A stretch of DNA of 35,968 nt from Oscillatoria sp. HE19RPO (GCF_024220515.1 NZ_JAMXOT010000069.1:1-35968), one strand, 5' to 3'; positions 24,625-34,640 are shown, numbered from the stretch's first letter. Program-made: numbers and translations. Notes: generated by a model not told the origin, from the letters alone.

Positions 24625-27600
24625 TTAGCTCAACTTAGCGACCCAAGCATCATAGTTTCCAGCGGTAGTCTGACCGAAGGAGCCTGCAGTCCTTCCTGTA
24701 ATATAGATATTGCCAGCCGGATCTGTAGCAATACTACGAGAATAGTCAATTTCTGAAGTGCCAAACTGTTGAATCCAGACTTGATTGCCATTGCTATCCA
24801 ATTTGATCGCAAAGACATCATACCCTCCAGAGTTCTCGCCTTCTAAAGAACCTGTTGTATGTCCAGTAATGTAGACATTTCCAGCACTGTCTGTAGCAGA
24901 TCCATAGGAATAATCCAAAGAAGAAGTCCCTAACTGTTCTGTCCACAGTAGGTTGCCACTCGGATCGTATTTGGTCACAAAAATATCTCGGGTGCCAGCA
25001 TTTACCCCCTCTAAATTTCCAGTTGTGTATCCTGTAATGTAAATATTGCCGTTTTGGTCTGTGCTAATTCCTGGAGATTGGTCCCATCCAGAAGTCCCAA
25101 GTTGTCGAATCCAAACCCGATTGCCATCGCGATCGTATTTGGCAAAAAAGGCATCAAAATTGCCTGCATTATTGCCATCTAGAGAACCAGTAGTACGTCC
25201 AGAAATATAAACGTTACCCCCTCCATCTATAGCAACTCCACGAGCGATGTCCGTTTGCAAACTGCCAAGCTGTTGACTCCAAAGTTGATTGCCATTGCTA
25301 TCATATTTGGCAATAAAGGCATCATATTCTCCAGCATTGGGTGACGCCAATGAGCCTGTGGTGTAACCTGTAATATAGAAATTGTCATCGCGGTCTGTCG
25401 CGACCCCATAGGCGATATCAATACCCGGCGTACCTAACTGCCGCGTCCACAGTAAATTGCCATTCGTGTCATATTTAGTCACAAAGGCATCATCATTTCC
25501 TGCATTGGTGTCTTCTAAATCTCCAGCAGTTTGTCCAGTGATATAGACATTTCCCACACTATCTATAGCCACGCCAAATGCTACATCAACATCGGGACTA
25601 CCGAGTTGTCGCGTCCATAGTAAATTGCCATTGCGGTCATATTTCGTCAAGATTGCATCATAATTTCCGGCATTAGTCCCGCCTAAAGAACCTAAAGTAT
25701 ATCCGGTAATGTAGACATTCCCCCACTTATCCGCTGCCACTTCCCGTGAGTCATCAAAACTAGCTGTTCCAATTTGCTGAATCCACTGAATTTCCCCAAT
25801 TGCAGTCACGGTAAAACTGCCTTCAGTGGCAAACTCCGAACCAGCAAAAGCACTGTCAATTGCTTGGACACTCCAATAATAAGTGCCTGGTTTTAAGTTG
25901 TTAATCGTCCAATTGGTGTTTTGATGGACATTCCCCATTTGAGCCAGTTGTCGAGTGCCATCGCTATTAGACATTGGCGACATAATCTCCGAACCCCTCG
26001 GAGTTGTTCCCACCCGCAGATTATAAGTTAAACCATTTTGTGGGGTTTCCGAATCGGTGGCTGGATCCCAACTCAAAGTTACGGAATTTTCGTTAACTAA
26101 AGCATTAAGTCCATCAGGTGAGGTTGGGGAATTGTTAGATATTACACTATTGTTTCGGTAAATTTGAGCGATAAAGTTATTTGAACTATCTAGACCCGTT
26201 TGAAGAATATCGAGATCTCCATCTCTATCATAGTCTCCCCAGACTACAAAGCGATCGCCGGTGTTATAGATATATCTAGGCATTAGGGTCAAATTAGCGC
26301 CAATGTCTGTAAACTCGTTACCTGTATCATTTTGGTAAATGGTGGAAACAGAGTGAGAAAATGGCTTTTGACCGACTAACACAAGATCCAGATTGCCATT
26401 ATTATCATAATCTCCCCAAGCTACAGCACCATCATTAATTCCTGCTAAATTTGTTGCCACTTCACTAAACATACCTCCATTATTTTCATAAAGCTTAGAA
26501 ACTGCACCAATTTTATCTTCAAACCCTGTTATCACAAGATCGAGATCGCCATCATTATCGTAATCACCCCAAGCGGTTGAACTCCGTGAAATCTTCGGCA
26601 AGATAGCGCCGATATCAGTGAAGCTACCACTATCGTTGCGATAAATTTTCGAGACTCCAGCCATTGATGAACCACCATCGGTACTCCCGGTTATGACAAT
26701 ATCTAAATCCCCGTCTCGATCGTAGTCTCCCCAAGCTACGGAACCACTGCCTACACCTATCAAAGAAATACCGCTTTCGATAAATGTACCGTCATCATTT
26801 CGATAAATTTGCGATATTGTCCCCGAACCAACTCCACCGTAACCCCCACTGCCATAACCCCCATTGCTAAAGCTTTGACCCGTTAACAGAATATCTAGAT
26901 CTCCATCGTTATCATAGTCACCCCATTCTACCGAACTATTCACAACCCCTGGTAAATTAGCTGCAATATCAATAAAATTTCCCCCATCATTTCGGTATAT
27001 TTTTGCAACTCCATTGCTGGCACCATTGGAATCGCCTGTTAGTAGAATATCTAGATCGCCATCGTTATCATAATCCCCCCAAGCTACAGAACCAGCTTCG
27101 ACTCCTGTTAATCCTGCACCAATATCAATAAAGTTACCACTTCCGTTATTTTGGTATATTTTAGAAATTTGAGACACTCCTCGCCGACCTGTTAACAGAA
27201 TATCCAGATCGCCATCGCTATCATAATCTCCCCACGCCACAGAACCATTATCGACACCTGTTAGAATGGACTCTACAGGAGTAAAAGGTTCGATGTCATT
27301 CTCAATAATACTTACTGTGGCCGTCTTATCTATTCCCACGTTATAAGCACTATTGTCCGTCAAAGTCAGCACAATAGTCTCATTTTCTTCAACACTATTA
27401 TCATCGATCGCCTGAATGGGAATCGTAATGCTGCTTAAACCCCCTGGAATTTCAATGCTGCCACTGAGCGCATTGTAATCCGTGCCATTTGTCGCCGTAC
27501 CCCCGATCTCATAATTCACGGTTAGCGGATTAGTAGTAATTCCAGTGCGCGTCAGGGTCATGTAACCCAAATCCCCATCTTCTGACGCCTCTCCATCCGT

Positions 27601-30600
27601 TGTCACCAAGCTAATAGTGGGTTTATCGTTATCAGCAATTTGCACTTCATACCCACTTGACGATACCTGATAACCTGCACCTGCCACTAAATTCACCGCT
27701 ACAGTTTCGTTGCCTTCAACTTCACTATCGTCAATGGGACTAACTTGAATTGTGGCAAAGAAAGAGTTTGCATCAATTTTTACACTGCCGGTAAGCGGTT
27801 GATAGTCTACTCCGTTTTCTGCTGTGCCACCCAAAGAATAATTTACCGTTAATTCCTGTCCTAAACCACTATTTCTAAAGACAATAAAATTCCCCGCTAC
27901 ACCGGATTCCGAAGCATTCAAATTACCGGGTGCCAGCATCACCATCGGCAGGGGTTCGTTATCGGTAATAGTGACATTGGCACTATTTTGACCGCCGATT
28001 TGATAGTTGCTGTCTGCATTCAGAGTCAGCACTACTGTTTCATCCCCTTCGACTAAGCTATCATCGATCGCCGTAATATCGATCGCAATCGAAGGTTGAC
28101 CCGCAGGAATGGTAATGCTATTGGGAATTGCACTATAATCTCCACCATTGACTGCATTACCGCCAGTCGCCAAATTCACCGTTAGCGGATTATCAGTATT
28201 GCCAGTACGAACGATTGTAAATTGACCCCGATCGCCACTTTCAGAAGCACTCCCATCGGTGGCATTAATAATTACTGTCGGTAATTCATCCACTGCGATC
28301 GCTACATTCACGGCATTCTCAGACGCATCTACCCCGTCAAACGCCGTCACTGCAAACGCAGGCACTGCATTCCCCACTGTGTCGGGATACCAAATCAGCG
28401 ACTCACCCGCCGCTAATTCAGTCTCACCCACTGTCACCGATTGACCGTTTTTCGTGAGAGTACCGGCGGTGATTCCTGCAATCCGAAATGCGATCGCATC
28501 TCCCTCAACATCCGTCGCATCCGACGCATTCAGCAAATCTTCATAACTGATAGTAAAGGGTAAACCTTGCGTCGCACCGGAAAGGGTGGTAATCTGACTA
28601 AATGCAGGAGCATCGTTCACTGGCGTACCCGACAGCGCGATCGCACCTGTTACCGCAGGCGCAATATTATCCGTCACCGACGTGGCGATCGTCACCTCAC
28701 CGCTATAATCCTCTGTCGGCATAAACCGCACATCCGCTAACACAGCATTGACGGTATTCACATCACCGCTGACTTGCCACAGTCCCGTTGCCGAATTATA
28801 GACAGAACTTATACCATTAATCGTGCCCGTTGTCAAGCTTCCCGTTGCCGGATCGAGTTGCAATTCTACAGTAATGGTATCCCCAGTATCGGGGTCACTC
28901 ACCACTAAATCGATGAGATTCAGGGGAGTATCTTCCGTGTAGGTTTGCGTAGCAGTTTGCGGGGTGAGGGTGGGAGGCACATTCGCCAAATCGTTATCAG
29001 CGATCGCCACAGTATCCGCGTTTTGCGTGCCGATGGTATAGTTATTATCCTCAACCAAAGTTAGCACCACCGTCTCAGTGCCTTCAACTTCCTCATCATC
29101 GATCGCAGATAGGGGAAGTGTAATGCGATCGCTACCTGCGGGAATGGTAATGCTGCCGGTGAGTTCAGTGTAATCGATAGTATTGCTTGCCGAACCTGCG
29201 ATCGCATAATTCACCACCAGAGGATGAGTCGTATCGCCAGTGCGAATAAAAGTGTATTCACCTGCATCCCCAGTTTCCGACGCATCAGCATCACTCGCCT
29301 CCAAAGTCACAGTGGGTTGAGTGCCGTAAAAATTCAGTTTCCAGGAATTCCAGGTGCCTGAGTAGGAAGCAACCCGATCTCGCACCTGCAATTGCCAAGT
29401 TCCTTGGGAAGAATCACCCCAGTGACGCACGGTATTAAACACCCAATTTTGATAATCATCGCCATCATCATTACTGGGATTTGCCAGAAGAGATTTTGTC
29501 CCATCCGGCGCGGTTAATTCTATCCATAAATCGCCGCGATAGGGATGATCGCCATCGAATACCACTTCCACCGATTCCAGGGTAATATTGCGATCGAGCG
29601 TAAATTCCTGAATGATACCGCCGCCAAAAGGACCATCGGGAATGCCTTTATCCACCGTTAAAGTGCCGGAAGTGATGGCAACTTCTGGCGCTACCGATGT
29701 CCAATTCGACGCCGCAGCAACGGCACTTGCCGCATCCACCAATCCGAACCCATAGCGATCGCTGTGACGAATGCGATCGCCTCCCTTACCACTCCAATTC
29801 GGACTGGAATCTGCGATCGCATCTCGATTCGCCGTTTCTGCTAAAATATGCTGCACGTCGCGCCAAGTCAGATTCGGATTCGCCTGCAACATCAGCGCTA
29901 CCACACCGGAAACCACCGGCGTTGCGGAAGAGGTGCCGCCAAAGTCATTCGTATAATCTAAATTGGGGTAATTGGAGCCAAATTTGCCACTGCCATCGGT
30001 ATTCCAACCGCGATCGCCAACCAAATCTGTCGTGGTAATTCCTCCAGTATTCCCACTAGAAGGTGCCGAAATAAATAAGGCCGAACCTTCTTGAGAGTAC
30101 AACGGTTTGCGACCTCGGGAATCCACCGCACCGACTGCGATCGTGTAACGAGAATTGGCATAAGCATTATAATTGATATTTTCCCCATTTTCCCAATCAT
30201 TTCCCGCACCAAACAGATAGACATTCCCCAAACCGCCTCGACCTGTAGTTACCCCTTGATGCAGCGCCATCAATCCTTGACCTTGCTCGCCAAACCAAAA
30301 AGCCGGAGGTTTCCAACTATTATTGTACACCTGAATCGCTTGGTTTAAATTCGAGTACAGTGCATCGGCAATTTGAATGTCGGTCACTTTATCCGCAATC
30401 AGGCGAATTCCTCCCCACTCTGCGTTGGGTGCAACTCCACTAATCCCAATATTATTATTACTCGTTCCCACAGCAACTCCGGCCACTGCGGTGCCGTGTT
30501 TGTTGGAAGTTTTTAATTCTAAAGACCAATTGTTGAGCGTACCACTGTTTCCCGAAACCCGGTCTTCAAAAATTAACCACCAATCGCCATTTGCTTCTTC

Positions 30601-33015
30601 GCCGTTAAATAATGCCGTGTCGATTTCAAATTCACCACTGGCGGTCATTTTTGGCAACAGCAGTTCAGTCTCTTTCGGACTGTAGAGATAAATATCTAAC
30701 TCGGTAGGTTCGGGATGGTCGAGATTGAATTTCAGTTTAGCACTATCGATTTCTCCTTTTAAACCCACATCAAGCGGGGGAATCTCGAAGGTCCAATTTT
30801 TATCGACTAAAGGTTGCGGACTGGCAAAAGTGGAGGCGATGGTTTGGTGGGAAAAAGGTGCCGGATCGGTATCGTAGTTGCGATGTAAGATATCTCCTTC
30901 ATTGAGGTCGAGACTCAAATCGGCACGGTAGCGACTGCTTAAATCGGGATGAGTATGTTGCACACCATCATCCACAATGGCAATCTTAATACCTTCCCCA
31001 GTTATCTCATCCCACACCGTTATAACATTGGCATCCACCCCGGTAGTTCCCCCGGTTTGACCCGTATTTTCCAAGTGCCACTGTTGGTTAAATAACGGAT
31101 CGTTCGGCCTCGATAGGGGTTCGAGTTGTACCCGCGTCAAGGGATAGGCAAATTCCACCCCATTGAGGTCGTTCAATCGTTTGGCGACTTGTTCTGCGTT
31201 GCCAAGTTCGGAAAAGTTCCAGATGTAAGTGTCGGGAATATGTCCGGTGGCACCGATATCTTCCGCATTATAAAGGGTGGCAAATTCTGAGGCAGAATAA
31301 CCCGGGGTGACTCCTACAACCCATTGACTGGTTGTTGCTAATGCTTCCGGGTTGTAGTTTGCCAAATCTTGCGATCGCTCCACCGCATATTTCACCGAAT
31401 CCGGTAAGGTTTCGACGATCGCAGTTGGCGGTTGGGTTTCCTCTTCGCTGCCATCATCCACTTCCCGTTTGGCGTAATTCTCGATCGCTTTTCCGACTTC
31501 AGTCTCCAACCAGTTTTTATTCGGATTGATGACATCTTTGAGCAATGCCGCTTCTGCGATTGCGCCACGGACTTGGAAAATCAAATCATTATAATCGCGA
31601 TCGGTTCCTTTATCTACTCGCAAATCTTCAAATACAAACGTGCTGCCGTCTCCAAACACATCCGCAATTTGACCGAAGTTAAATCCATCCTCTGGATTGG
31701 CCGTAGACATCGAAAACAGAGGACGTTTTGCCGCCGGAACCGACTCAAAATTGCCTGCTTCTAGTTGTTCCCAAACTTCTTGTAGCGTTCCCTGCGGCAC
31801 CAGCAGCACTCCAAATTTATCCCCTGGCGTCATCTCCAGAGTTTTGATTCCCTGATAGTCCCCGCGATTTTGATTAGCTTCTGCGAGTTCACCACTAAAT
31901 CGCGCTCCTTCAGTGCGATCGGAAATCGCAATCTGACCCTCCACAGAACCACTCAAACTTCGCCGCAGCGCTTCTCGAATAAATGCTGCTAAACCCTGCT
32001 GCTGAAACGCTTCCATTCCAGTCAAACTAAAAGCAGCCAATTCTCCTTGATACCCTCCGCCATCAAAAAGGTAGTCAAACTGAACTTTTCCACTTTCCCC
32101 TACGCCGAAAACACCAGAATCAAAGGTAACATTGGCAAAATTCCCCTGATTTTTTTGAGGCTCTGAATCATTTCCATCCGATGAATCTGTGGCATCGGTT
32201 ATGCTAGTTTCATTGTTATTTTCGGAGTCACTGTCAGTTTCTCGATCGGAATTAAGTAGGGATTTGCTCTGTGGGTTTTCTTTGATGTCTTCCTCTGTGT
32301 TTTCTTCGGTCTCTTGTACCTCGGCATCGATATCGATTTCCCCTGAACTAGCGGCAACTTCTGAAGATAATGCCGATTCGCCAGATTCCTCATCTGGAGT
32401 GTCAGAAAGAGATGGTTTGAGAGAATCTGTGTCAGATGCTTCCGCTTCTTCGTCACTGATAAGCTGAGGTGAGTTATCAAGTGCGATCGCCTCGTCATCC
32501 GTCTCAAGTGCGAGGGGTTCTGCTTCTGAGGATTCATCCCGATCTTTGCTCACAGTCTCCCGATCCCTGTTGTCCGATTCTGAACTTTCAGAAGGATTCT
32601 CCGATCCCTCAATTTCCTCGGTGTCACTCTCTGATGGTTCTTCGCTTAGGGATTCCTCGGAGGAAACATCACCACCATTGATGAGGGGATCGTCTCGATC
32701 AATATCGGTTAAACCCGTCCCTTCATCATCGTGGCGATCGTTCGTCAGTGAATCGCTGTCGGAATTCTCCGGCAAAGACGAAATTACAACTTCTTTATCT
32801 AAAATATTACCCTTGTCCAAAACCATCTGGGTAAACTCATCTTCACTCTCTAAAAAAGGTTCTGGAGTCAACGCCTCTCCCGGGCGATCGGCATCCAGCG
32901 AGAGTTCGTCGCCACCCGCAAGACTTGATGGGAGTGGAGAGACGAGTTGATTTTCAGGGAAGCCATCAGTCAGACCCCCCACAAGATTGAACTCATTGTC
33001 GTTGATTCCAGGCAT
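24625..33015 (-). CDS. 2796-aa DUF4114-subtilase-Calx-beta-VCBS-SBBP exoprotein
   Basis: Start ATG has AGAGGTGCTTAA upstream. Order: acidic Ser/Asp/Glu tract (1-290); DUF4114 (about 297-485); propeptide-like region (540-635) then PNDPLFNQQWHLENTGQ; kexin-like S8 domain with D682 (AIVDDGV), H840 (NKHGTAVAG), N939 (GAGN) and S1029 (GGTSSATP); a P/Homo-B-like domain inserted between D682 and H840 (about 720-836) and a second after the catalytic part (1115-1232); one Calx-beta; a cadherin-like stretch; three more Calx-beta with D-rich ends; seven VCBS/FG-GAP blades (WGDYDNDGDLDILLTG); a fibronectin III-like domain; and seven SBBP repeats (GNVYITGYTTGSL...GNLLWTRQLGT) to the end. Probably a calcium-dependent secreted protease or adhesin. 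No signal peptide. Confidence 0.88.
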   Translation of the reverse strand: MPGINDNEFNLVGGLTDGFPENQLVSPLPSSLAGGDELSLDADRPGEALTPEPFLESEDEFTQMVLDKGNILDKEVVISSLPENSDSDSLTNDRHDDEGTGLTDIDRDDPLINGGDVSSEESLSEEPSESDTEEIEGSENPSESSESDNRDRETVSKDRDESSEAEPLALETDDEAIALDNSPQLISDEEAEASDTDSLKPSLSDTPDEESGESALSSEVAASSGEIDIDAEVQETEENTEEDIKENPQSKSLLNSDRETDSDSENNNETSITDATDSSDGNDSEPQKNQGNFANVTFDSGVFGVGESGKVQFDYLFDGGGYQGELAAFSLTGMEAFQQQGLAAFIREALRRSLSGSVEGQIAISDRTEGARFSGELAEANQNRGDYQGIKTLEMTPGDKFGVLLVPQGTLQEVWEQLEAGNFESVPAAKRPLFSMSTANPEDGFNFGQIADVFGDGSTFVFEDLRVDKGTDRDYNDLIFQVRGAIAEAALLKDVINPNKNWLETEVGKAIENYAKREVDDGSEEETQPPTAIVETLPDSVKYAVERSQDLANYNPEALATTSQWVVGVTPGYSASEFATLYNAEDIGATGHIPDTYIWNFSELGNAEQVAKRLNDLNGVEFAYPLTRVQLEPLSRPNDPLFNQQWHLENTGQTGGTTGVDANVITVWDEITGEGIKIAIVDDGVQHTHPDLSSRYRADLSLDLNEGDILHRNYDTDPAPFSHQTIASTFASPQPLVDKNWTFEIPPLDVGLKGEIDSAKLKFNLDHPEPTELDIYLYSPKETELLLPKMTASGEFEIDTALFNGEEANGDWWLIFEDRVSGNSGTLNNWSLELKTSNKHGTAVAGVAVGTSNNNIGISGVAPNAEWGGIRLIADKVTDIQIADALYSNLNQAIQVYNNSWKPPAFWFGEQGQGLMALHQGVTTGRGGLGNVYLFGAGNDWENGENINYNAYANSRYTIAVGAVDSRGRKPLYSQEGSALFISAPSSGNTGGITTTDLVGDRGWNTDGSGKFGSNYPNLDYTNDFGGTSSATPVVSGVVALMLQANPNLTWRDVQHILAETANRDAIADSSPNWSGKGGDRIRHSDRYGFGLVDAASAVAAASNWTSVAPEVAITSGTLTVDKGIPDGPFGGGIIQEFTLDRNITLESVEVVFDGDHPYRGDLWIELTAPDGTKSLLANPSNDDGDDYQNWVFNTVRHWGDSSQGTWQLQVRDRVASYSGTWNSWKLNFYGTQPTVTLEASDADASETGDAGEYTFIRTGDTTHPLVVNYAIAGSASNTIDYTELTGSITIPAGSDRITLPLSAIDDEEVEGTETVVLTLVEDNNYTIGTQNADTVAIADNDLANVPPTLTPQTATQTYTEDTPLNLIDLVVSDPDTGDTITVELQLDPATGSLTTGTINGISSVYNSATGLWQVSGDVNTVNAVLADVRFMPTEDYSGEVTIATSVTDNIAPAVTGAIALSGTPVNDAPAFSQITTLSGATQGLPFTISYEDLLNASDATDVEGDAIAFRIAGITAGTLTKNGQSVTVGETELAAGESLIWYPDTVGNAVPAFAVTAFDGVDASENAVNVAIAVDELPTVIINATDGSASESGDRGQFTIVRTGNTDNPLTVNLATGGNAVNGGDYSAIPNSITIPAGQPSIAIDITAIDDSLVEGDETVVLTLNADSNYQIGGQNSANVTITDNEPLPMVMLAPGNLNASESGVAGNFIVFRNSGLGQELTVNYSLGGTAENGVDYQPLTGSVKIDANSFFATIQVSPIDDSEVEGNETVAVNLVAGAGYQVSSSGYEVQIADNDKPTISLVTTDGEASEDGDLGYMTLTRTGITTNPLTVNYEIGGTATNGTDYNALSGSIEIPGGLSSITIPIQAIDDNSVEENETIVLTLTDNSAYNVGIDKTATVSIIENDIEPFTPVESILTGVDNGSVAWGDYDSDGDLDILLTGRRGVSQISKIYQNNGSGNFIDIGAGLTGVEAGSVAWGDYDNDGDLDILLTGDSNGASNGVAKIYRNDGGNFIDIAANLPGVVNSSVEWGDYDNDGDLDILLTGQSFSNGGYGSGGYGGVGSGTISQIYRNDDGTFIESGISLIGVGSGSVAWGDYDRDGDLDIVITGSTDGGSSMAGVSKIYRNDSGSFTDIGAILPKISRSSTAWGDYDNDGDLDLVITGFEDKIGAVSKLYENNGGMFSEVATNLAGINDGAVAWGDYDNNGNLDLVLVGQKPFSHSVSTIYQNDTGNEFTDIGANLTLMPRYIYNTGDRFVVWGDYDRDGDLDILQTGLDSSNNFIAQIYRNNSVISNNSPTSPDGLNALVNENSVTLSWDPATDSETPQNGLTYNLRVGTTPRGSEIMSPMSNSDGTRQLAQMGNVHQNTNWTINNLKPGTYYWSVQAIDSAFAGSEFATEGSFTVTAIGEIQWIQQIGTASFDDSREVAADKWGNVYITGYTLGSLGGTNAGNYDAILTKYDRNGNLLWTRQLGSPDVDVAFGVAIDSVGNVYITGQTAGDLEDTNAGNDDAFVTKYDTNGNLLWTRQLGTPGIDIAYGVATDRDDNFYITGYTTGSLASPNAGEYDAFIAKYDSNGNQLWSQQLGSLQTDIARGVAIDGGGNVYISGRTTGSLDGNNAGNFDAFFAKYDRDGNRVWIRQLGTSGWDQSPGISTDQNGNIYITGYTTGNLEGVNAGTRDIFVTKYDPSGNLLWTEQLGTSSLDYSYGSATDSAGNVYITGHTTGSLEGENSGGYDVFAIKLDSNGNQVWIQQFGTSEIDYSRSIATDPAGNIYITGRTAGSFGQTTAGNYDAWVAKLS
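24628..25800 (-). repeat. Seven SBBP repeats of about 56 codons
   Basis: The 3' end of the giant gene is an array of units with core N-x-YITG-x-T-x-GSL and a tail NGNLLWTRQLGT. Seven such units would close a seven-bladed propeller. Codon wording differs between copies, so the array is old rather than freshly amplified. Confidence 0.8.
26150..27290 (-). repeat. Seven VCBS/FG-GAP repeats
   Basis: Each unit carries AWGDYDxDGDLDI, with a DxDxDG calcium loop, about 48-58 codons apart. Seven copies suggest a second propeller preceding the fibronectin-like domain. Confidence 0.8.
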
Positions 33016-33557
33016 TTAAGCACCTCTGATTCTGGGTCCAAGTCACCAAGAGAACTCCGTCTATAGATTCACGCTCTATTTCAGAGCCAGGAGGCACTAC
33101 AGATTCAGACGGAATTTGACAGTTGCCTCTATCTTGCTCTCTGAGGAAGGTTCTGCGTTTTACGGGAAATGCTAGGATTTGTTACAAAACTTTATATCAG
33201 CCACAAACTGTCAAAGCGACGACAGCCCGTCCCGCCTGTGCGCGTACTTTTCCCACCAACAGTTCTCGTTTTTAATTGCTCTACCCCTCCATTATCCCTG
33301 TACCCATTAGTCGCCACAGTCTCATCAAAAGCACCTACCGAGCAATGGGTGCTAAGTAGTTTTGCTTATGATTATTTCTAATTTTTCTATAAAAGCATAA
33401 AAATGCCTGATAATATTTTCTTCTTTGATACAATTCCCCTTAACTTTACAGACACTTTACAAAAAAGGCGAATTCCGTAAAGCTTTTGTAAAGCAAGCGA
33501 AAATAAGCCATATACACCCTGTAACGATCTTAATGGGTTGAAGAGGGAGGCGATCGC
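33016..33557. other. Upstream region of the giant exoprotein
   Basis: No gene supported. It holds the leader and probably the promoter of the minus-strand giant gene. Several TTTACA-type words occur (33445-33463 and 33478-33493), with repeat spacing of 3 rather than 2 bp, so they are weak HLR1 candidates only. Confidence 0.45.
33181..33198 (+). promoter_or_regulatory. Degenerate HLR1-like element upstream of the giant exoprotein
   Basis: GTTACAAAACTTTATATC shares its first 13 bases with the site at 10877, but the second repeat has TTATA for TTACA and ends in C. It is 166 bp upstream of the ATG at 33015. Same orientation relative to its gene as the 10877 site is to the dual protease. Confidence 0.35.
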
Positions 33558-33700
33558 GAGTTGCACTATCGGCGAAAAACTCGATCGGGTACTCGTAAAC
33601 CACCCCGAGCAGGTCGGGAAATTTGAAATTATGAGGAGTAAGGTAACTGTCTAAAACCCTTACGGTGCAATACTTTCAAGATTAAAGCAATTGAGTGACC
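33558..33700 (+). ncRNA. Candidate structured RNA or group II intron 5' remnant
   Basis: Three short hairpins follow one another: GAGTT/AACTC (33558-33562 with 33578-33582), CCCGA/TCGGG (33604-33608 with 33614-33618) and GTAAGG/CCTTAC (33638-33643 with 33658-33663). The text between (GGGTACTCGTAAACC, GGGAAATTTGAAATTATGAG) is reminiscent of domain I of cyanobacterial group II introns. I cannot align it by eye to a specific intron. Strand and limits are tentative. Confidence 0.3.
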
Positions 33701-33990
33701 TAATTTTAACCTAGTTGGTTTCAATCCAACTCTGACTGGGTAGAGGCGATCGCGCCTAATCCTGTTTCATCTGTTTCTCAAATACCACTGCTTGTTTACT
33801 CCGTTTTTATTATTTCTGTTTCTGTTTCTGAGTTTTGTTTCTGTTTCTGGATAAGTTGTGGAGAATAGGGGCGTGGTCAGATTCGGTGGCTGACAATAGG
33901 TAAGCAAGTCCCTTGTCATGGTGTAGGCTTCAAATTGAGTTGAACGAATATAGCCTTTCTCATATTGATAAGGTAAAGCGATGGCGGCCC

Positions 33991-34047
33991 CAAACCCCTC
34001 TCCATCCCCCCTACCCCCCTTTGAAAGGGGGGGGGAGAGGGGCTTTG
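33991..34047. repeat. C-rich/G-rich intergenic palindrome
   Basis: CAAACCCCTCTCC at the left and GGAGAGGGGCTTTG at the right flank CCCCCCTTTGAAAGGGGG. This is a dispersed type of cyanobacterial intergenic repeat. It forms the Pro/Gly-rich middle of a spurious minus-strand reading frame. Confidence 0.6.
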
Positions 34048-34164
34048 AAAAGTACCTCATCAATCCGGGAACCGCTATAGCCTGTAAGGTTAGGGAACTC
34101 CAAAAAATAAAATCTCCAAACAACCCTCGTTCGTAGTAACGGATCAACGGAGTAGCCTTCTCAA

Positions 34165-34216
34165 TGTCGGAGTAAATGCTTGCGCCCAAAAGAGGGCGCA
34201 AGCATTTACTCCGACA
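34165..34216. repeat. Perfect 23-bp hairpin
   Basis: TGTCGGAGTAAATGCTTGCG (first 20 of 23 bases, 34165-34187) is exactly complementary to 34194-34216 across a 6-nt loop AAAAGA. It lies 155 bp upstream of the small acidic ORF. No T-run follows on either strand. A MITE-type or REP-like origin is more likely than a terminator. Confidence 0.7.
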
Positions 34217-34370
34217 CATACCTTTGAACGTTTGGAGGATTTATATTTTGCGATCGCCTTAGAATTTAGGGATGTTCAGGTAAGAAGCGCTGCTACCCTG
34301 GGGTATTTTTCAGGAAGTTGCAGAGTTGGGACCGGGCAGGGCTAGAACAAGTGAAGTAACAGGAGCCAAT

Positions 34371-34640
34371 ATGGACAACATAAAACAACAAATCACTCAA
34401 AATATAGAACATTGGCTCCTTAACGACGAAGGGATCCGCACTCAAGTCACCAAGCTTGCTCAGGGGTGCAGCGATACCATTGAACTCGGCAAAGCGATGG
34501 TGACTTATTTTGACGAAAACTTGCCAGAGATACCCGAACCATTTGACGAGCTTCTAGCTTTGGCTCTGGGTGTAGCAGACTGGTACGCGATCGCTCAGAT
34601 TTTTGAAGAGTTTCTTAACAGTTCTGAAGAGGAGGAATAA
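34371..34640 (+). CDS. Small acidic protein of unknown function
   Basis: Start set at ATG 34371 because AGGAG precedes it by 6 bp; an in-frame upstream ATG lacks such a site. The 89-aa product (MDNIKQQITQNIEHWLLNDE...) is mostly helical, acidic, and ends in NSSEEEE. A conserved-looking core is EIPEPFDELLALALGVADWY. No signal peptide, membrane span or catalytic motif. I do not recognise a family. It stands alone between repeats, with no operon partner. Its TAA stop is also the left flank of a MITE-like element. Confidence 0.65.
   Translation: MDNIKQQITQNIEHWLLNDEGIRTQVTKLAQGCSDTIELGKAMVTYFDENLPEIPEPFDELLALALGVADWYAIAQIFEEFLNSSEEEE

Noticed and set aside
33717-33745. GGTTTCAATCCAACTCTGAC, resembling a cyanobacterial CRISPR repeat
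   Set aside because: Only one copy is present, with no spacer periodicity and no cas genes in the window.
33767-34219. 150-codon minus-strand frame
   Set aside because: Its N-terminus is the arm of the 23-bp hairpin and its middle is the C-rich intergenic palindrome. It ends in low-complexity TTTCTG repeats. Best explained as non-coding.
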